64,000 bases of DNA from JAAYVZ01 sp035384965 (GCA_035384965.1 DAOOJE010000001.1:248001-312000), one strand, 5' to 3'. Counted from the stretch's first letter, positions 34,482 through 45,358 are shown. The notes: generated by a model not told the origin, from the letters alone. Translations and numbers: made by a program.

Positions 34482-35450
34482 ATGAAGAGACGTTCTGTCG
34501 TTTCGATGCTGGCGCTGCTGCTGGCGGCCACGGCCGCCGTCGCACAGACGGTCGAGGTGGACCGTGGCATTCCGCCCTACACGCGCGGCGCCATGGTGTC
34601 AGGGAACCTCAGCTCGGTGGGTTCCGACACCATGAACAACCTCCTCACGCTGTGGGGCGAGGCGTTCGCCCGGCTGTACCCCACCGTTCGCATCCAGGTC
34701 GAGGGCAAGGGCTCCTCCACAGCCCCGCCGGCGCTCATCGCCGGCACCGCGCAGCTGGGGCCCATGTCGCGCGAGATGAAGGCCGAGGAGCTCGACGCCA
34801 TCGAGAAGAAGTACGGCTACAGGCCGATCCAGATCAGGGCCGCGCTCGACGTGCTGGCAGTGTACGTGAACAAGGACAACCCGATCGCCTCGCTGTCGCT
34901 GCCCGAGGTCGACGCCATCTTCTCGAAGACCCGCAAGCAAGGCTTCCCGAACGACATCACGACCTGGGGCCAGCTCGGCCTCAAGGGGGAGTGGAGCGGC
35001 CGCCCGCTTTCGATGTTCGGCCGCAACGCCGCCTCCGGGACGTATGGCTACTTCAAGGAGCACGTGCTCGCCAAGGGCGATTTCAAGGACACCGTGAAGG
35101 AGCAGCCCGGCTCGGCCTCGGTGGTGCAGGGTGTGACCGAGGACAAGTTCGCGATCGGTTACTCCGGGATCGGCTACCGGACCTCCGGGGTGCGCGCCCT
35201 GCCGCTGGCTGCTAAGCTCGGGGGCCAGCCGATGGAGCCCTCGTACGAGAACGCGCTTTCCAACAAGTACCCGCTCGCCCGCTACCTGTACATTTACGTG
35301 CTGCGCGATCCCCGCCGCCCGATGGACCCGCTGGTCAAGGAGTTCCTCACCCTCGTGCTGTCCCGCGAAGGGCAGGAGGTCGTGGTGAAGGACGGCTTCT
35401 TGCCGCTGCCCGCCGCCGTGGCCGCCGAGGAGCTCGCGAAGCTCAAGTAG
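34482..35450 (+). CDS. pstS: phosphate ABC transporter substrate-binding protein
   Basis: 322 residues with a signal peptide ending AVA near residue 21. Phosphate-binding residues are seen as SVGSDTMNN near the N-terminus, the KGSSTAPPALIAGTAQLGPMSR block and FGRNAASGTYGYFKEH. The N-terminus of the mature part is typical of the PstS-like PBP family. It delivers phosphate to PstCA. First gene of an eight-gene operon under a PHO-box-like element; followed by a perfect 15-bp hairpin that may boost its level over downstream genes. Confidence 0.95.
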   Translation: MKRRSVVSMLALLLAATAAVAQTVEVDRGIPPYTRGAMVSGNLSSVGSDTMNNLLTLWGEAFARLYPTVRIQVEGKGSSTAPPALIAGTAQLGPMSREMKAEELDAIEKKYGYRPIQIRAALDVLAVYVNKDNPIASLSLPEVDAIFSKTRKQGFPNDITTWGQLGLKGEWSGRPLSMFGRNAASGTYGYFKEHVLAKGDFKDTVKEQPGSASVVQGVTEDKFAIGYSGIGYRTSGVRALPLAAKLGGQPMEPSYENALSNKYPLARYLYIYVLRDPRRPMDPLVKEFLTLVLSREGQEVVVKDGFLPLPAAVAAEELAKLK

Positions 35451-35462
35451 GTGCACCGCCCT

Positions 35463-35496
35463 GGCGCACGGGCCCGCCCGCGCGGGCCCGTGCGCC
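35463..35496 (+). promoter_or_regulatory. intercistronic hairpin between pstS and pstC
   Basis: A perfect 15-bp stem (GGCGCACGGGCCCGC with its complement) and a CCGC loop, 12 nt after the pstS stop. There is no T-run, so an mRNA-stabilising or attenuating element is more likely than a true terminator. Confidence 0.6.
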
Positions 35497-35531
35497 TATC
35501 ATGGTGCGTCGACGCTCGCACGACTTGCCCG

Positions 35532-37673
35532 ATGAGCCCGCTCGCCACTTCTCGCCTCGCGCGCAGCCGCCTCGTGGACCGGCTCGTGGCGGGCGTCATC
35601 ACGCTCGGCGGCTCGCTCGTCCTGCTCGCTGTCGCGTTTCTCATGGTGTTCCTCGTCGCCCAGTGCCTGCCGCTCGTCGGCGCCGGGACTTCCCGCCACG
35701 ACGCGCCTGCGGCTTCGCGGCCGGAGCCGCTCGTCGCCTTCGAGGACGAGTACCGCGAGAGGCTCGGCATGGTGTGGCCGGACGGCTCGGCGGCACTGGT
35801 CGACCGCGAAGGAGCCTCGCGGCCACTCGCCACGCCCGCCGTCACTCCTCCTCTGCGCCAGGGCGTGGCTTCGCGCTCCGGGGAGCTGCTCGCTCTCGAG
35901 GACGCCGAGGGCCGCCTGCTCGTCTGGGCGGTGCGCAGCGCGTCCACCTGGGAGGGTGAGCACCGCCGCATCGAGACCTCGCTTCGTGCCGTCTTCACGG
36001 CCCCGATGGAGCCTGCCGGCCGCCTGCTCGCCGTGTCCGGATCCGCCGCTGACCCTCACGTGCTCATCGCGAGCCCGCACGGTGCCATCCTCGCCTCGCC
36101 CTCCGGCGAGGCGCTCGAGTTCCAGCTCGGCGCCTCCGCCACTGCCGGCGCCCTTACCCGCGACGCCAGCGAGGCCTGGGTGGTGGCCGGCTCCGAACTG
36201 GCCGTGTTCAGCGCCAGCGGCTCCGACGCGGCCCGGCCCCTCGCCACCGTGCCGCTGCCCACCCCGGCAACGGCTGCGACGCTCATGGTGGGCGATGTCA
36301 CGTGCCTGGTCGGCGACGCCTCGGGCGCTGTCACCGCGTGGCAGCTCTTGGCCGGGCCGGTGGCCGGCACGCGCGTGCTCGGCCGCGCCGGAGTGTTCCC
36401 CGGAGCTGGAGCGGTGCGCGCACTCGCGGTGTCGGAGCGCAACAAGAGCTTTGCCGTCGCCAGAGACGGCGGCATTTCCCTGTTCCACCTCACGACCAGG
36501 CGGCGTCTTTTCGATCTGCCGTCGGTGCCTGCCGACGTCATGCTCTTCTCGCTTTCCCGGCGCTTCGACGGCGCCTGGGCGGTGGCCCGCGGAGGAGAGG
36601 TCCATCGCTGGGAGCTCGACGTCCCGCATCCCGAAGTGTCGGCTGGCGTGCTTTTCCTGCCGGTCCGCTACGAGGGGTACACGAGGCCCACCCTCGTATG
36701 GCAGTCGACCGGCTTCGACGAGAGCGCCGAGCCCAAGCTCTCCCTCGTGCCGTTGATCCTCGGCACGCTGAAAGGGGCGCTTTACGCGCTGCTGTTTTCT
36801 GCCCCGTGCGCGCTGGCGGCGGCGCTGTACATCGCCCAGCTCGCCCCGGCGCGGCTGCGGGCGATCGTCAAGCCGGCCATCGAACTCATGGCGGCGCTGC
36901 CGTCCGTGGTCGTCGGGTTCATTGCAGCGGTCCTGCTCGCCCCCGTGCTGCAGCGCCACCTGGTCGGCACGCTCACGGTCTTCGTCGCCTTGCCGATCGT
37001 GGTCGTGCTCGCCGCCGCCAGCTGGTCGCTGGCGCCGCAGTACTGGCGGCACCGCCTCACCGCCGGTCGGGAACTCGGGCTGGTGCTGGGCTTGCTCGCG
37101 GTGGCGATCGTCGCCAGCTACCTCGTCGAGGGCCCGCTCGAGCGCGCGCTGTTCGGCGGTGACCTGACGCATTGGCTGCTGGCCAGCGCCGGGATCACCT
37201 ACGACCAGCGCAACGCCATCGTCGTCGGTTTCGCCCTCGGGTTCGCGGTCATCCCGATCATCTTCACGCTCGCCGAGGACGCCTTTTCGAACGTGCCACA
37301 AAGCCTCATCTCGGCTTCCCTGGCGCTGGGCGCCAGCCAGTGGCAGGCGGCCCGCACGGTGGCGATCCCGGCCGCCAGCCCCGGCTTGTTCGCAGCCGTG
37401 ATGACCGGGCTCGGACGGGCCGTCGGTGAAACCATGATCGTGCTCATGGCCACTGGCAACACCCCCATCCTCTCGCTCCTGCCGTTCAACGGCATGCGCA
37501 CGATGTCGGCGTGCATCGCCGTGGAACTGCCCGAGGCGCCGTTCGGCGGCAGCCTGTACCGCGTTCTCATCCTTACCGCCCTGCTGCTGTTCGTCATGAC
37601 GTTCGTGATCAACACCGCGGCGGTCATGGTGTCAGCCCGCCTCCGGAAGCGGTTCGGGAGGCTCGCGGCATGA
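35532..37673 (+). CDS. pstC: phosphate ABC transporter permease PstC, extended form
   Basis: 713 residues, over twice the length of E. coli PstC. One N-terminal transmembrane helix (about residues 15-45) precedes a ~370-residue periplasmic-type domain with repeated propeller-like segments (for example LAVSGSAADPHVLIASPHG). The permease proper begins near residue 405 (LKGALYALLFSAPCALAAALY), with the EAA loop SLALGASQWQAARTVAIP and GRAVGETMIVLMATG near the C-terminus. Long PstC proteins with an inserted periplasmic domain are known in some Gram-negatives. The start at 35532 follows the intercistronic hairpin; no strong ribosome-binding site is seen. Confidence 0.92.
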   Translation: MSPLATSRLARSRLVDRLVAGVITLGGSLVLLAVAFLMVFLVAQCLPLVGAGTSRHDAPAASRPEPLVAFEDEYRERLGMVWPDGSAALVDREGASRPLATPAVTPPLRQGVASRSGELLALEDAEGRLLVWAVRSASTWEGEHRRIETSLRAVFTAPMEPAGRLLAVSGSAADPHVLIASPHGAILASPSGEALEFQLGASATAGALTRDASEAWVVAGSELAVFSASGSDAARPLATVPLPTPATAATLMVGDVTCLVGDASGAVTAWQLLAGPVAGTRVLGRAGVFPGAGAVRALAVSERNKSFAVARDGGISLFHLTTRRRLFDLPSVPADVMLFSLSRRFDGAWAVARGGEVHRWELDVPHPEVSAGVLFLPVRYEGYTRPTLVWQSTGFDESAEPKLSLVPLILGTLKGALYALLFSAPCALAAALYIAQLAPARLRAIVKPAIELMAALPSVVVGFIAAVLLAPVLQRHLVGTLTVFVALPIVVVLAAASWSLAPQYWRHRLTAGRELGLVLGLLAVAIVASYLVEGPLERALFGGDLTHWLLASAGITYDQRNAIVVGFALGFAVIPIIFTLAEDAFSNVPQSLISASLALGASQWQAARTVAIPAASPGLFAAVMTGLGRAVGETMIVLMATGNTPILSLLPFNGMRTMSACIAVELPEAPFGGSLYRVLILTALLLFVMTFVINTAAVMVSARLRKRFGRLAA

Positions 37674-39280
37674 GCTCCCTGCGCCGCTTCGTCGCCGAGG
37701 GCTCGGCGCAGCGCTGGTTGACGGCCTCCGCCGTGCTCGTCTCGCTCGCCATGATCGCCGGGCTGGTGCTGGTGGTGGTGCAGGTGGCCGGGGGGTTTTT
37801 CTGGCCCCGTCCGCTGTTCGAGCTGCAGCTCGCCGACGGGACGGTGCTACTCGGCGAGGAGTGGGGGAAGGAGCCCGACCCCGCGAGCCCCGGAAACGTG
37901 CGCACCCGCATCAAGGTAGGCAACCGCGACATCGAGGGTGCCGACTACCGGTGGGTGCGCAGCTCCGACATCCAGGCGATGCGCACGCCGCCCGATGCGT
38001 GGCTCGTCGAGCGCCGCGAGTACGGGAGCTTCTTCGGCTTCCCGGTGCGGCTCGAGGTGGGCAGCGAGCAGGTGCCAGCTGCCGATGCCGGGCTGCGGGC
38101 GCGGCTGGCCGCGGAAATCGCGGTTACAGAGCGGCTCCGCCGCGAGGAAAAGGATATCGTCACCCGCCTCGAAGCGGCGCACCGGCCGGTGGCGAAGCTG
38201 CAGACCCGTCTCTCCTCCGCCGCCTTGCGCGGCGCGCCGACCGAGGCTCTGAAGGCCGAGCTGGAGGCCGCCTCCCGCCGCGAGGCGGAGCTGGCCGGGC
38301 CGCTGCTCGAACGCCTCGTTGCCGTGCGCGACCAGGAAGGGCGGTCGCGCCTCGTCCTGCGCACCGCCAGCGGGGCGGAAAGGGCCGTGCGGACGGCCGA
38401 CATCGTGCGGACCGTCCCGGCCAACCAGCTGGCGTTCGGAGGCAAGCTCGCGGTGTATGCGAGCCGCTGGTGGGAGTTCCTCTCCGCCGAGCCGCGCGAG
38501 GCCAACACCGAGGGAGGGATCCTGCCGGCCATCTTCGGCACCGCGCTCATGGTCCTGCTCATGACCGTCGCCGTGGTTCCGCTCGGCGTGGTGACCGCGG
38601 TGTACCTCAACGAGTACGCCCGCGACAATGCCTTCACCGCCGCCGTGCGGCTCGCCCTGGCCAACCTCGCCGGTGTGCCTTCGATCGTCTTCGGCGCCTT
38701 CGGGCTCGCGTTCTTCGTCTACGCGGTCGGCGGCTCGATCGACAGGTTCTTCTTCTCGGACGTGCTTCCGACACCCACGTTCGGCACCGGCGGCATCCTG
38801 TGGGCGGCGCTGACGCTCGCACTGCTCACCCTCCCCGTGGTGGTGGTGGCGACCGAGGAGGGGCTGCAATCGGTCCCCCAGGCGGTGCGCGACGGCGCCC
38901 GCGCGCTCGGAGCCACGCGCTGGCAGACTCTGCGGCGCGTCGTGCTCCCCTACGCCACGCCGGGGATCTTGACCGGCACGATCCTGGCGATCGCGCGAGG
39001 CGCCGGCGAGGTGGCCCCTCTCATGCTCACCGGCGTGGTCAAGCTCGCCCCGAGCCTGCCGCTCGACCGCACGTGGCCGTTCTTGCACCTCGAGCGCAAG
39101 TTCATGCACCTCGGGTTCCACATTTACGACGTGGGGTTTCAGTCCCCCAACGTCGAGGCGGCCAAGCCCATGGTGTACGCGACGGTGCTCGTGCTGCTGG
39201 TGCTCGTCGTCGTCCTCAACCTCGCCGCCATTCTGCTGCGCAACCGCCTGCGGAAGCGCCTGAGAGGAGCCGTGGTGTGA
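37670..39280 (+). CDS. pstA: phosphate ABC transporter permease PstA, extended form
   Basis: 536 residues. An N-terminal transmembrane helix (about 17-40) is followed by a periplasmic domain with a coiled coil at about 140-220, then the permease from near residue 285 with the EAA loop RDGARALGATRWQTLRRVVLP and ARGAGEVAPLMLTG. The coiled coil in an insert of this kind is found in the long PstA class that accompanies long PstC. The start overlaps the pstC stop (ATGA). The C-terminus ends in a basic LRNRLRKRLRG. Confidence 0.92.
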   Translation: MSSLRRFVAEGSAQRWLTASAVLVSLAMIAGLVLVVVQVAGGFFWPRPLFELQLADGTVLLGEEWGKEPDPASPGNVRTRIKVGNRDIEGADYRWVRSSDIQAMRTPPDAWLVERREYGSFFGFPVRLEVGSEQVPAADAGLRARLAAEIAVTERLRREEKDIVTRLEAAHRPVAKLQTRLSSAALRGAPTEALKAELEAASRREAELAGPLLERLVAVRDQEGRSRLVLRTASGAERAVRTADIVRTVPANQLAFGGKLAVYASRWWEFLSAEPREANTEGGILPAIFGTALMVLLMTVAVVPLGVVTAVYLNEYARDNAFTAAVRLALANLAGVPSIVFGAFGLAFFVYAVGGSIDRFFFSDVLPTPTFGTGGILWAALTLALLTLPVVVVATEEGLQSVPQAVRDGARALGATRWQTLRRVVLPYATPGILTGTILAIARGAGEVAPLMLTGVVKLAPSLPLDRTWPFLHLERKFMHLGFHIYDVGFQSPNVEAAKPMVYATVLVLLVLVVVLNLAAILLRNRLRKRLRGAVV

Positions 39281-40041
39281 GCGCGGCGCCGAGTGCTCTC
39301 GAGACCAGGAACCTGTACGCCGGGTTCGGCGACACCGAGGTGCTGCGCGGCATCACGCTGGCCGTGCCGGCCCGCCGCGTCACCGCGCTGATCGGCCCCT
39401 CCGGGTGCGGCAAGTCGACGCTGCTGCGCTGCTTCAACCGCATGAACGACCACCTCGCCGGGTTCTTCCGGCGCGGCGCGGTGCTGGTCGAGGGCCGCGA
39501 TGTCTACGACCCTGCCTGGTCGCTCGAGGCGCTGCGCTTCGGCGTCGGGATGGTGTTCCAGAAGCCCAACCCGTTTCCGCTCTCGATCCGGGACAACGTG
39601 CTGTTCGGCCCGACGCTCGCCGGTGTCAAGGACAGGACTGCGCTCGAGGAGACGCTCGTCGTCTCGCTGCAGCGCGCCAACCTCTGGGACGAGGTCAAGG
39701 ACGCCCTGGGCCGCTCGGCGTTGCAGCTTTCGGGCGGGCAGCAGCAGCGGCTGTGCATCGCCCGCGCGCTGGCCTCGTCGCCCGATGCTTTGCTGCTCGA
39801 CGAGCCTGCATCCGCGCTCGACCCGATCGCCACGGCGAAGCTCGAGGAGGCGGTCCTGGAGCTGGCGCAGCACGTCACGGTGCTGCTCGTCACCCACAAC
39901 CTCCAGCAGGCCGCCCGGGTGGCCAGCCGCACCGCCTTCCTCTATTTGGGCGCGCTCGTCGAGGAGGGCGACACCGCCGAGTTGTTTTCCGCCCCTCGGG
40001 AGAAGCTCACAGAGGAGTACATCACCGGCCGTTTCGGCTAG
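39277..40041 (+). CDS. pstB: phosphate ABC transporter ATPase PstB (first copy)
   Basis: 254 residues from a GTG overlapping the pstA stop (GTGA) with GAGAGGAG upstream. Walker A GPSGCGKST, the PstB-typical LLRCFNRMNDH, Q-loop VFQKPNPFPLSI, signature LSGGQQQRLCIARAL and Walker B LLLDEPASALDP are intact. It powers PstCA. A second pstB follows phoU; the two share the motifs but differ in helical and C-terminal regions, so they are not a recent duplication. Confidence 0.95.
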   Translation: MSAAPSALETRNLYAGFGDTEVLRGITLAVPARRVTALIGPSGCGKSTLLRCFNRMNDHLAGFFRRGAVLVEGRDVYDPAWSLEALRFGVGMVFQKPNPFPLSIRDNVLFGPTLAGVKDRTALEETLVVSLQRANLWDEVKDALGRSALQLSGGQQQRLCIARALASSPDALLLDEPASALDPIATAKLEEAVLELAQHVTVLLVTHNLQQAARVASRTAFLYLGALVEEGDTAELFSAPREKLTEEYITGRFG

Positions 40042-40054
40042 AAGGAACGAGACG

Positions 40055-40725
40055 ATGGAGCATCCACTGGACCACGACGTCAACGAGCTCAAGACGCTCC
40101 TCGTGACCATGGCGGGGGAGGTCGAGCGGCAGCTCGAGCTGGCCGTTCGCGCCCTCGTCGAGCGCGACAGCGCCCTGGCCCAGGAGGTCATTGCCTCCGA
40201 CGCGACGATCGACCGGCGCGAAATCGAGGTGGATCACCGCGCCGTCGAGCTCATCGTGCGCCACCGCCCGATGGCGCGCGATCTACGGCTCGTGGTGGCG
40301 GCCACCAAGGTCGCGCCCGACCTCGAGCGCGTCGCCGACCACGCGGTGGGGATCGCCCGCCAGGCCGTCGTCCTCAACGCGGTGCCGCCGCTCAAGCCGT
40401 TCATCACGCTGCCCCACATGGCGAGCACGGCGGGGGGCATGGTGCACGACGCCATCGACGCCTTCGTCCGCAACGACAGCCAGCTCGCGCGCCGCGTCGT
40501 GGCCCGCGACGACGCCGTCGACGCCATGCACGAGCAGATCTTCCGCGAACTCCTCACCTACATGATGGAGGAGCCGCGCACGATTCCGCGCGCCCTGGCG
40601 CTGCTCATCGTCGCCCGCTCGCTCGAGCGCATCGGCGACCAGGCCACCAACATCGCCGAGCAGGTCGTTTACCTCGTCGAGGCCGAGGACATCCGCCACC
40701 AGAAGCCGTCCGAGGAGGCGCGCGG

Positions 40726-40729
<4 letters not shown>
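40055..40729 (+). CDS. phoU: phosphate signalling regulator PhoU
   Basis: 224 residues, two PhoU three-helix bundles. Metal-binding-type motifs ERVADHAVGIAR (first repeat) and ERIGDQATNIAEQVVY (second) are both intact. PhoU couples the Pst transporter to the PhoR kinase, keeping the Pho regulon off when phosphate is plentiful. GAAGGA lies upstream of the ATG at 40055, 13 nt after the first pstB. It sits between two pstB genes. Confidence 0.95.
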
Positions 40730-41483
<754 letters not shown>

Positions 41484-41487
<4 letters not shown>

Positions 41488-42170
41488 GCACTCTCATTTA
41501 CCTCGTCGAGGATGACCCGGACATCGCCGGACTCGTGCGCCGCCACCTCGAGCGCACCGGCGAACACCGGGTGCTCGCCTTTCCGACCGGGAACGAATTC
41601 CTGGCCGCCTGCGAAACCAAGCTCCCGGACCTCGTCGTCCTCGACCTCAACCTGCCCGATGTCGACGGCCTTGCGCTGTGCCGCGAGCTGCGCGGCTGGG
41701 AGGCCACCCGCACCGTTCCGATCCTCATGGTCACCGCCCGCGCCGGGGAAGGCGACCGCGTCACCGGGCTCGATCTGGGGGCCGACGACTATCTGACCAA
41801 GCCGTTTTCCCTCAAAGAGCTGGGGTCCCGCGTCCAGGCGCTGCTCCGGCGGGTGCGGTGGGAGAGGGGGACGAGCGGGGGCGTGTATCAGGATGCCCAC
41901 CTGTCGGTGGACCCCTCGCGGCACCTGGTGCTGTGCGAGGGGCGCGAAGTGCACCTCACCCGTCGGGAGCTCGACGTGCTGTGGTACCTCATCTCGCTCG
42001 GCGGTCACCTGGCGACACGCGACCAGATCCTCGACGCGGTGTGGGGGCTCGCCACCAACGTCGACGCCCGCACCGTCGACGCCCACATCCGCACGCTGCG
42101 CCGCAAGCTCGGAGCCTCGGTCATCGAGACCCACATCGGCTCCGGCTACCGGTTCCGGAGGTCACCATGA
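41484..42170 (+). CDS. phoB: phosphate response regulator PhoB-like
   Basis: 228 residues. Receiver domain with acceptor D54 (VVLDLNLPDVDG) and the conserved lysine in YLTKPFS, then an OmpR/PhoB winged helix ending HIRTLRRKLGASVIETHIGS. It starts within the stop of the second pstB (ATGA) and ends within the start of the kinase. Target sites are probably the 11-bp-period repeats at 34375-34429 (inference from context). Confidence 0.92.
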
Positions 42171-43876
42171 AGGCGTCCCGCCACGACGCCGTTCTCGTCG
42201 GGGTCGTGACCTTCGTCGTGGTGCTGGGAGGCGTGGCCGGCATCACGCTCGACCACCTCGACACGGCCAGGCGTGCCGAGCTGGCGCGCCTGCGCACCGC
42301 GGTCGAGATGCTGGCGCCGCGCGCCGCGGCGCTGCTGGCCGAAAGCTCCGAGGCTGCCGACGCCCAGATCCGCGCGTGGACCGCCGCCAGCGGCCTGCGG
42401 GTCACCCTAATCGCCGCCGATGGCCGGGTGCACGCCGACTCCTGGACCCTCCCAGCGCTGCTCGGAAGGCTCGAAAACCACCTCGACCGCCCCGAGGTGC
42501 AGGCAGCGTTGCGGGGCGCCACTGGCGTGAGCCGGCGACGCTCGGCCACCACCGACCGTCCCACCACGTACGTGGCACGCATGCTCGGACCAGCTCAGCA
42601 GCCGCTCGGGTTCCTGCGCCTGGCCACCGAGTCCCGGCCGGGTTACATCCCGTGGGGAGCGATCGTGGTGGCCGCCGTGGCCGCGCTGTCAGCCGCCGTG
42701 CTCACCCGCCACCGCCTTTCGGCCACGCATGCCGCCGTGGCTCGCCACTTGCGGCCGTGGACCGATCTGCCGCCCGACGCCGGGCTCGAGGTCATGGCCG
42801 AGGAGGCGATCCGGCGCCTCGCGGGGGAGCGAGACGCGCTCGCGCTCGAGATCGAGGCCACTCGCATCGCCCTTGCACAGCTCGAGGACGGCGTGGTTCT
42901 GCTCGATCGCAGCGAGCGGGTGCGCTTCGCCAACCCGGCTGCGGTGGCGCTGCTGGGACACGAGCTCCCGGCTGGCCGGCCTCTCGTGGAGGCGGTGCGC
43001 GCCCCCGAGGTGCTCTCGCTGGTGCGTGACGTGCTGATTTCGGGCCGCACCCGGCACACCACTGCCTCGGCCGGGGGCCGCGAGCTGCTGCTGCGGGCGA
43101 GCGCGTTCGAGGACCGGGCGCCGGCGGTGGCGGTCGTCATCCGCGACATGAGCGGCCAGCGCAACCTCGAGCGGGCCCGGAGGGCGCTGGTGGCGGACCT
43201 GGCGCACGAGCTGCGCACGCCCCTGACCGTGCTGGGCGGCCTCGCCGAGGAAATGCGCCTCGACCAGGCGGTCGACCCCGACCTGCTCGCCACCCTCGAT
43301 CGGCAGGTGCGCCGACTCGGCACCTTCGCGAAGGAACTCGAGGACCTGGCTCGCATCGAGTCCGGGCAGGTGGCGCTCACGCCCTCGGAAGTCGATTTGC
43401 TCGTGCTCGCCCGCGAAGTGGCCGCCGATCACCGGCACGCGGCGGACGCGGCGGGGGTCGCGCTGGAGGTGGACGGCACCGGCGCCGTCGTGACCACCGA
43501 CCGCGAGCGGCTCGCGCAGGTACTCTCGAACCTGCTCGACAACGCGATCCGGTACAACCGTCCGGGCGGCCAGGTGCGGATCGCCGTCGCGGCCGAGGCG
43601 GAGGGGGCCCGGATCCGCGTCGACGATACCGGCCTGGGGATCCCGGCGGCCGACGTGCCGCTCGTCTTCCAGCGCTTCTACCGCGTCCACCGCGGCGGCG
43701 CCCGGCACGGCAGCGGGCTGGGGCTGGCCATCGTCAAGCACCTCGTCCAGGCGCTCGGAGGGACGGTCCAGCTCGCTTCGCAGGAAGGCCAGGGCACGCA
43801 GGTCGCGGTGGCGCTGCCGGCGACGCCGCCGAGCTCGCTCAGTCCTCCGGCGGCTCGCCGCCCGGAGCCATCTTGA
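42167..43876 (+). CDS. phoR: phosphate sensor histidine kinase PhoR-like
   Basis: 569 residues. TM1 near residues 8-28, a ~125-residue periplasmic segment, TM2 near 160-182, then a PAS-like region (~250-330) and the kinase: HisKA with H347 (DLAHELRTPLT), N-box NLLDNAIRYN, DTGLGIP and GSGLGLAIVKHL. The periplasmic loop is much larger than in E. coli PhoR, so direct ligand sensing is possible. The start overlaps phoB (ATGA). Its 3' end overlaps the convergent rtcB gene by 38 nt. Confidence 0.9.
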   Translation: MKASRHDAVLVGVVTFVVVLGGVAGITLDHLDTARRAELARLRTAVEMLAPRAAALLAESSEAADAQIRAWTAASGLRVTLIAADGRVHADSWTLPALLGRLENHLDRPEVQAALRGATGVSRRRSATTDRPTTYVARMLGPAQQPLGFLRLATESRPGYIPWGAIVVAAVAALSAAVLTRHRLSATHAAVARHLRPWTDLPPDAGLEVMAEEAIRRLAGERDALALEIEATRIALAQLEDGVVLLDRSERVRFANPAAVALLGHELPAGRPLVEAVRAPEVLSLVRDVLISGRTRHTTASAGGRELLLRASAFEDRAPAVAVVIRDMSGQRNLERARRALVADLAHELRTPLTVLGGLAEEMRLDQAVDPDLLATLDRQVRRLGTFAKELEDLARIESGQVALTPSEVDLLVLAREVAADHRHAADAAGVALEVDGTGAVVTTDRERLAQVLSNLLDNAIRYNRPGGQVRIAVAAEAEGARIRVDDTGLGIPAADVPLVFQRFYRVHRGGARHGSGLGLAIVKHLVQALGGTVQLASQEGQGTQVAVALPATPPSSLSPPAARRPEPS

Positions 43877-45251
43877 CGAGGCGCGGCGAGAAACGGGCGA
43901 GCGGCTCCACGAGGTCGGCCTGCGCCGCCATGACCTCGTCGATGTCCTTGTACGCCATCGGCACCTCATCGAGACCGGCCGACAGCAGCGTGACACCGGC
44001 GGCGCGCAGCACCCGCTTGACGTCCTCCCAGGTGTAGACCTGCCTGGCCCTTGCGCGGCTCATCCGGCGCCCGGCCCCGTGCGATGCGGAGTCGAGCGAA
44101 GCCGGCTCGCCGCGTCCCCGCACCACGTACCCCGGGGTTGCCATCGATCCGGGAATGATGCCGACCGCACCGCGCCCTGCCGGGGTGGCGCCCTTGCGGT
44201 GCACGACCACCTCCCGCTCGCTGCCGTCGGGCAGGCGGTGGCGCTCGCGCCAGGCGAAGTTGTGATGGTTTTCGATCTCCAGGAGCGAACCGCACCGCAG
44301 CGCCCGCAGCATGTGGTGGTGAATGAGTTCGTGATTGGCCGCTGCGTACAGGCCCATGAGCTCCATGGCCGCCCAGTACTCCTGCCCGGCGTGCGAGTCG
44401 AGGTCGAGCCACGCCAGGTGCGCCATTTCCTTCGGCAGCTCCGGGTGGAACGAGCGAGCCAGCTCGCTGAAGTGACGCGCCACCTCGTTGCCGGTGCCCC
44501 GCGAGCCGGAGTGGGACAGCAGCGCCAGATACTCCCCCGGCTCGAGGCCGAGCCCGGCGTCCCAGAGCTCGAGCACGCCGAACTCGACGAAGTGATTGCC
44601 GGAGCCCGAGGTGCCGAGCTGGCTCCACGCCTTGTCCTTGAGGCGCTCTGTGACGCGCGAGACCGACCAGTCGCGGTCCATGACCTCGTGCTGGCGGCGG
44701 TCGTGGAAGGTGGCACCGACCCCGAACCGCGTCTCCCGCTCGAGCGCCGAGACCAGAGCCGCCGGCTTGCGCTCGAGGGCCTGCACGGGGAGGTCCAGGA
44801 CGGTCATCCTCATCCGGCAGGCGATGTCCACCCCCACGGCGAACGGAATGACCGCGCCGTCAGTGGCGAGCACGCCGCCGATCGGCAGACCGTACCCCTG
44901 GTGCGCGTCGGGCATGAGCGCCCCCGCCAGCGCGATCGGCAAGCTGCAAGCGTTGGCCATTTGTTGCAGGGCCGTCTCCTCATGCCCGCTTCCCCAGATC
45001 CGGTACGGCGCCGGCCCCTGGCGCGGGACGCGGGGGCGGGCCGCCGGCTCCGCTGCCGCAATGGCCCGTGCCAGCTCGCCCCAAATCGGGTCTTCAACGA
45101 AGCGGTCGGGGTGCGCCACGAGGGTGCGCAGGTCGCCGAGGATGCCGAGCTCGCCGTGCCCTGCCTGGCGCGCTGCGGCGATGGCGCTCCGCGCCAGGCC
45201 GATGCACGGCCCGCGGGGGATCCCGAGCCTCGTGAGATCACGCGTCTTCAT
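43839..45251 (-). CDS. rtcB: RtcB RNA ligase
   Basis: 470 residues. Metal and guanylylation motifs are present: GVDIACRM (cysteine ligand), GSGNHFVEF, SHSGSRGTGNEVA, ENHHNFAW and the guanylate-accepting histidine in SASHGAGRRMSR. RtcB seals 2',3'-cyclic phosphate and 5'-hydroxyl RNA ends and acts in tRNA/rRNA repair. No archease or RtcA neighbour is seen. A strong GAGGGGAGGG precedes the ATG. The tail-to-tail overlap of 38 nt with phoR means the last ~12 codons of each are constrained by the other. Confidence 0.95.
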   Translation of the reverse strand: MKTRDLTRLGIPRGPCIGLARSAIAAARQAGHGELGILGDLRTLVAHPDRFVEDPIWGELARAIAAAEPAARPRVPRQGPAPYRIWGSGHEETALQQMANACSLPIALAGALMPDAHQGYGLPIGGVLATDGAVIPFAVGVDIACRMRMTVLDLPVQALERKPAALVSALERETRFGVGATFHDRRQHEVMDRDWSVSRVTERLKDKAWSQLGTSGSGNHFVEFGVLELWDAGLGLEPGEYLALLSHSGSRGTGNEVARHFSELARSFHPELPKEMAHLAWLDLDSHAGQEYWAAMELMGLYAAANHELIHHHMLRALRCGSLLEIENHHNFAWRERHRLPDGSEREVVVHRKGATPAGRGAVGIIPGSMATPGYVVRGRGEPASLDSASHGAGRRMSRARARQVYTWEDVKRVLRAAGVTLLSAGLDEVPMAYKDIDEVMAAQADLVEPLARFSPRLVKMAPGGEPPED

Positions 45252-45358
45252 CTCGCCCTCCCCTCCCGAGGGACTCGCCGGCGGCGCGGATCACCGCGTC
45301 GCCCGCTCGCGCCGGACGCCCATACATGGCCCGGCTCGCCAGGCCGGGGATCGAAGCG

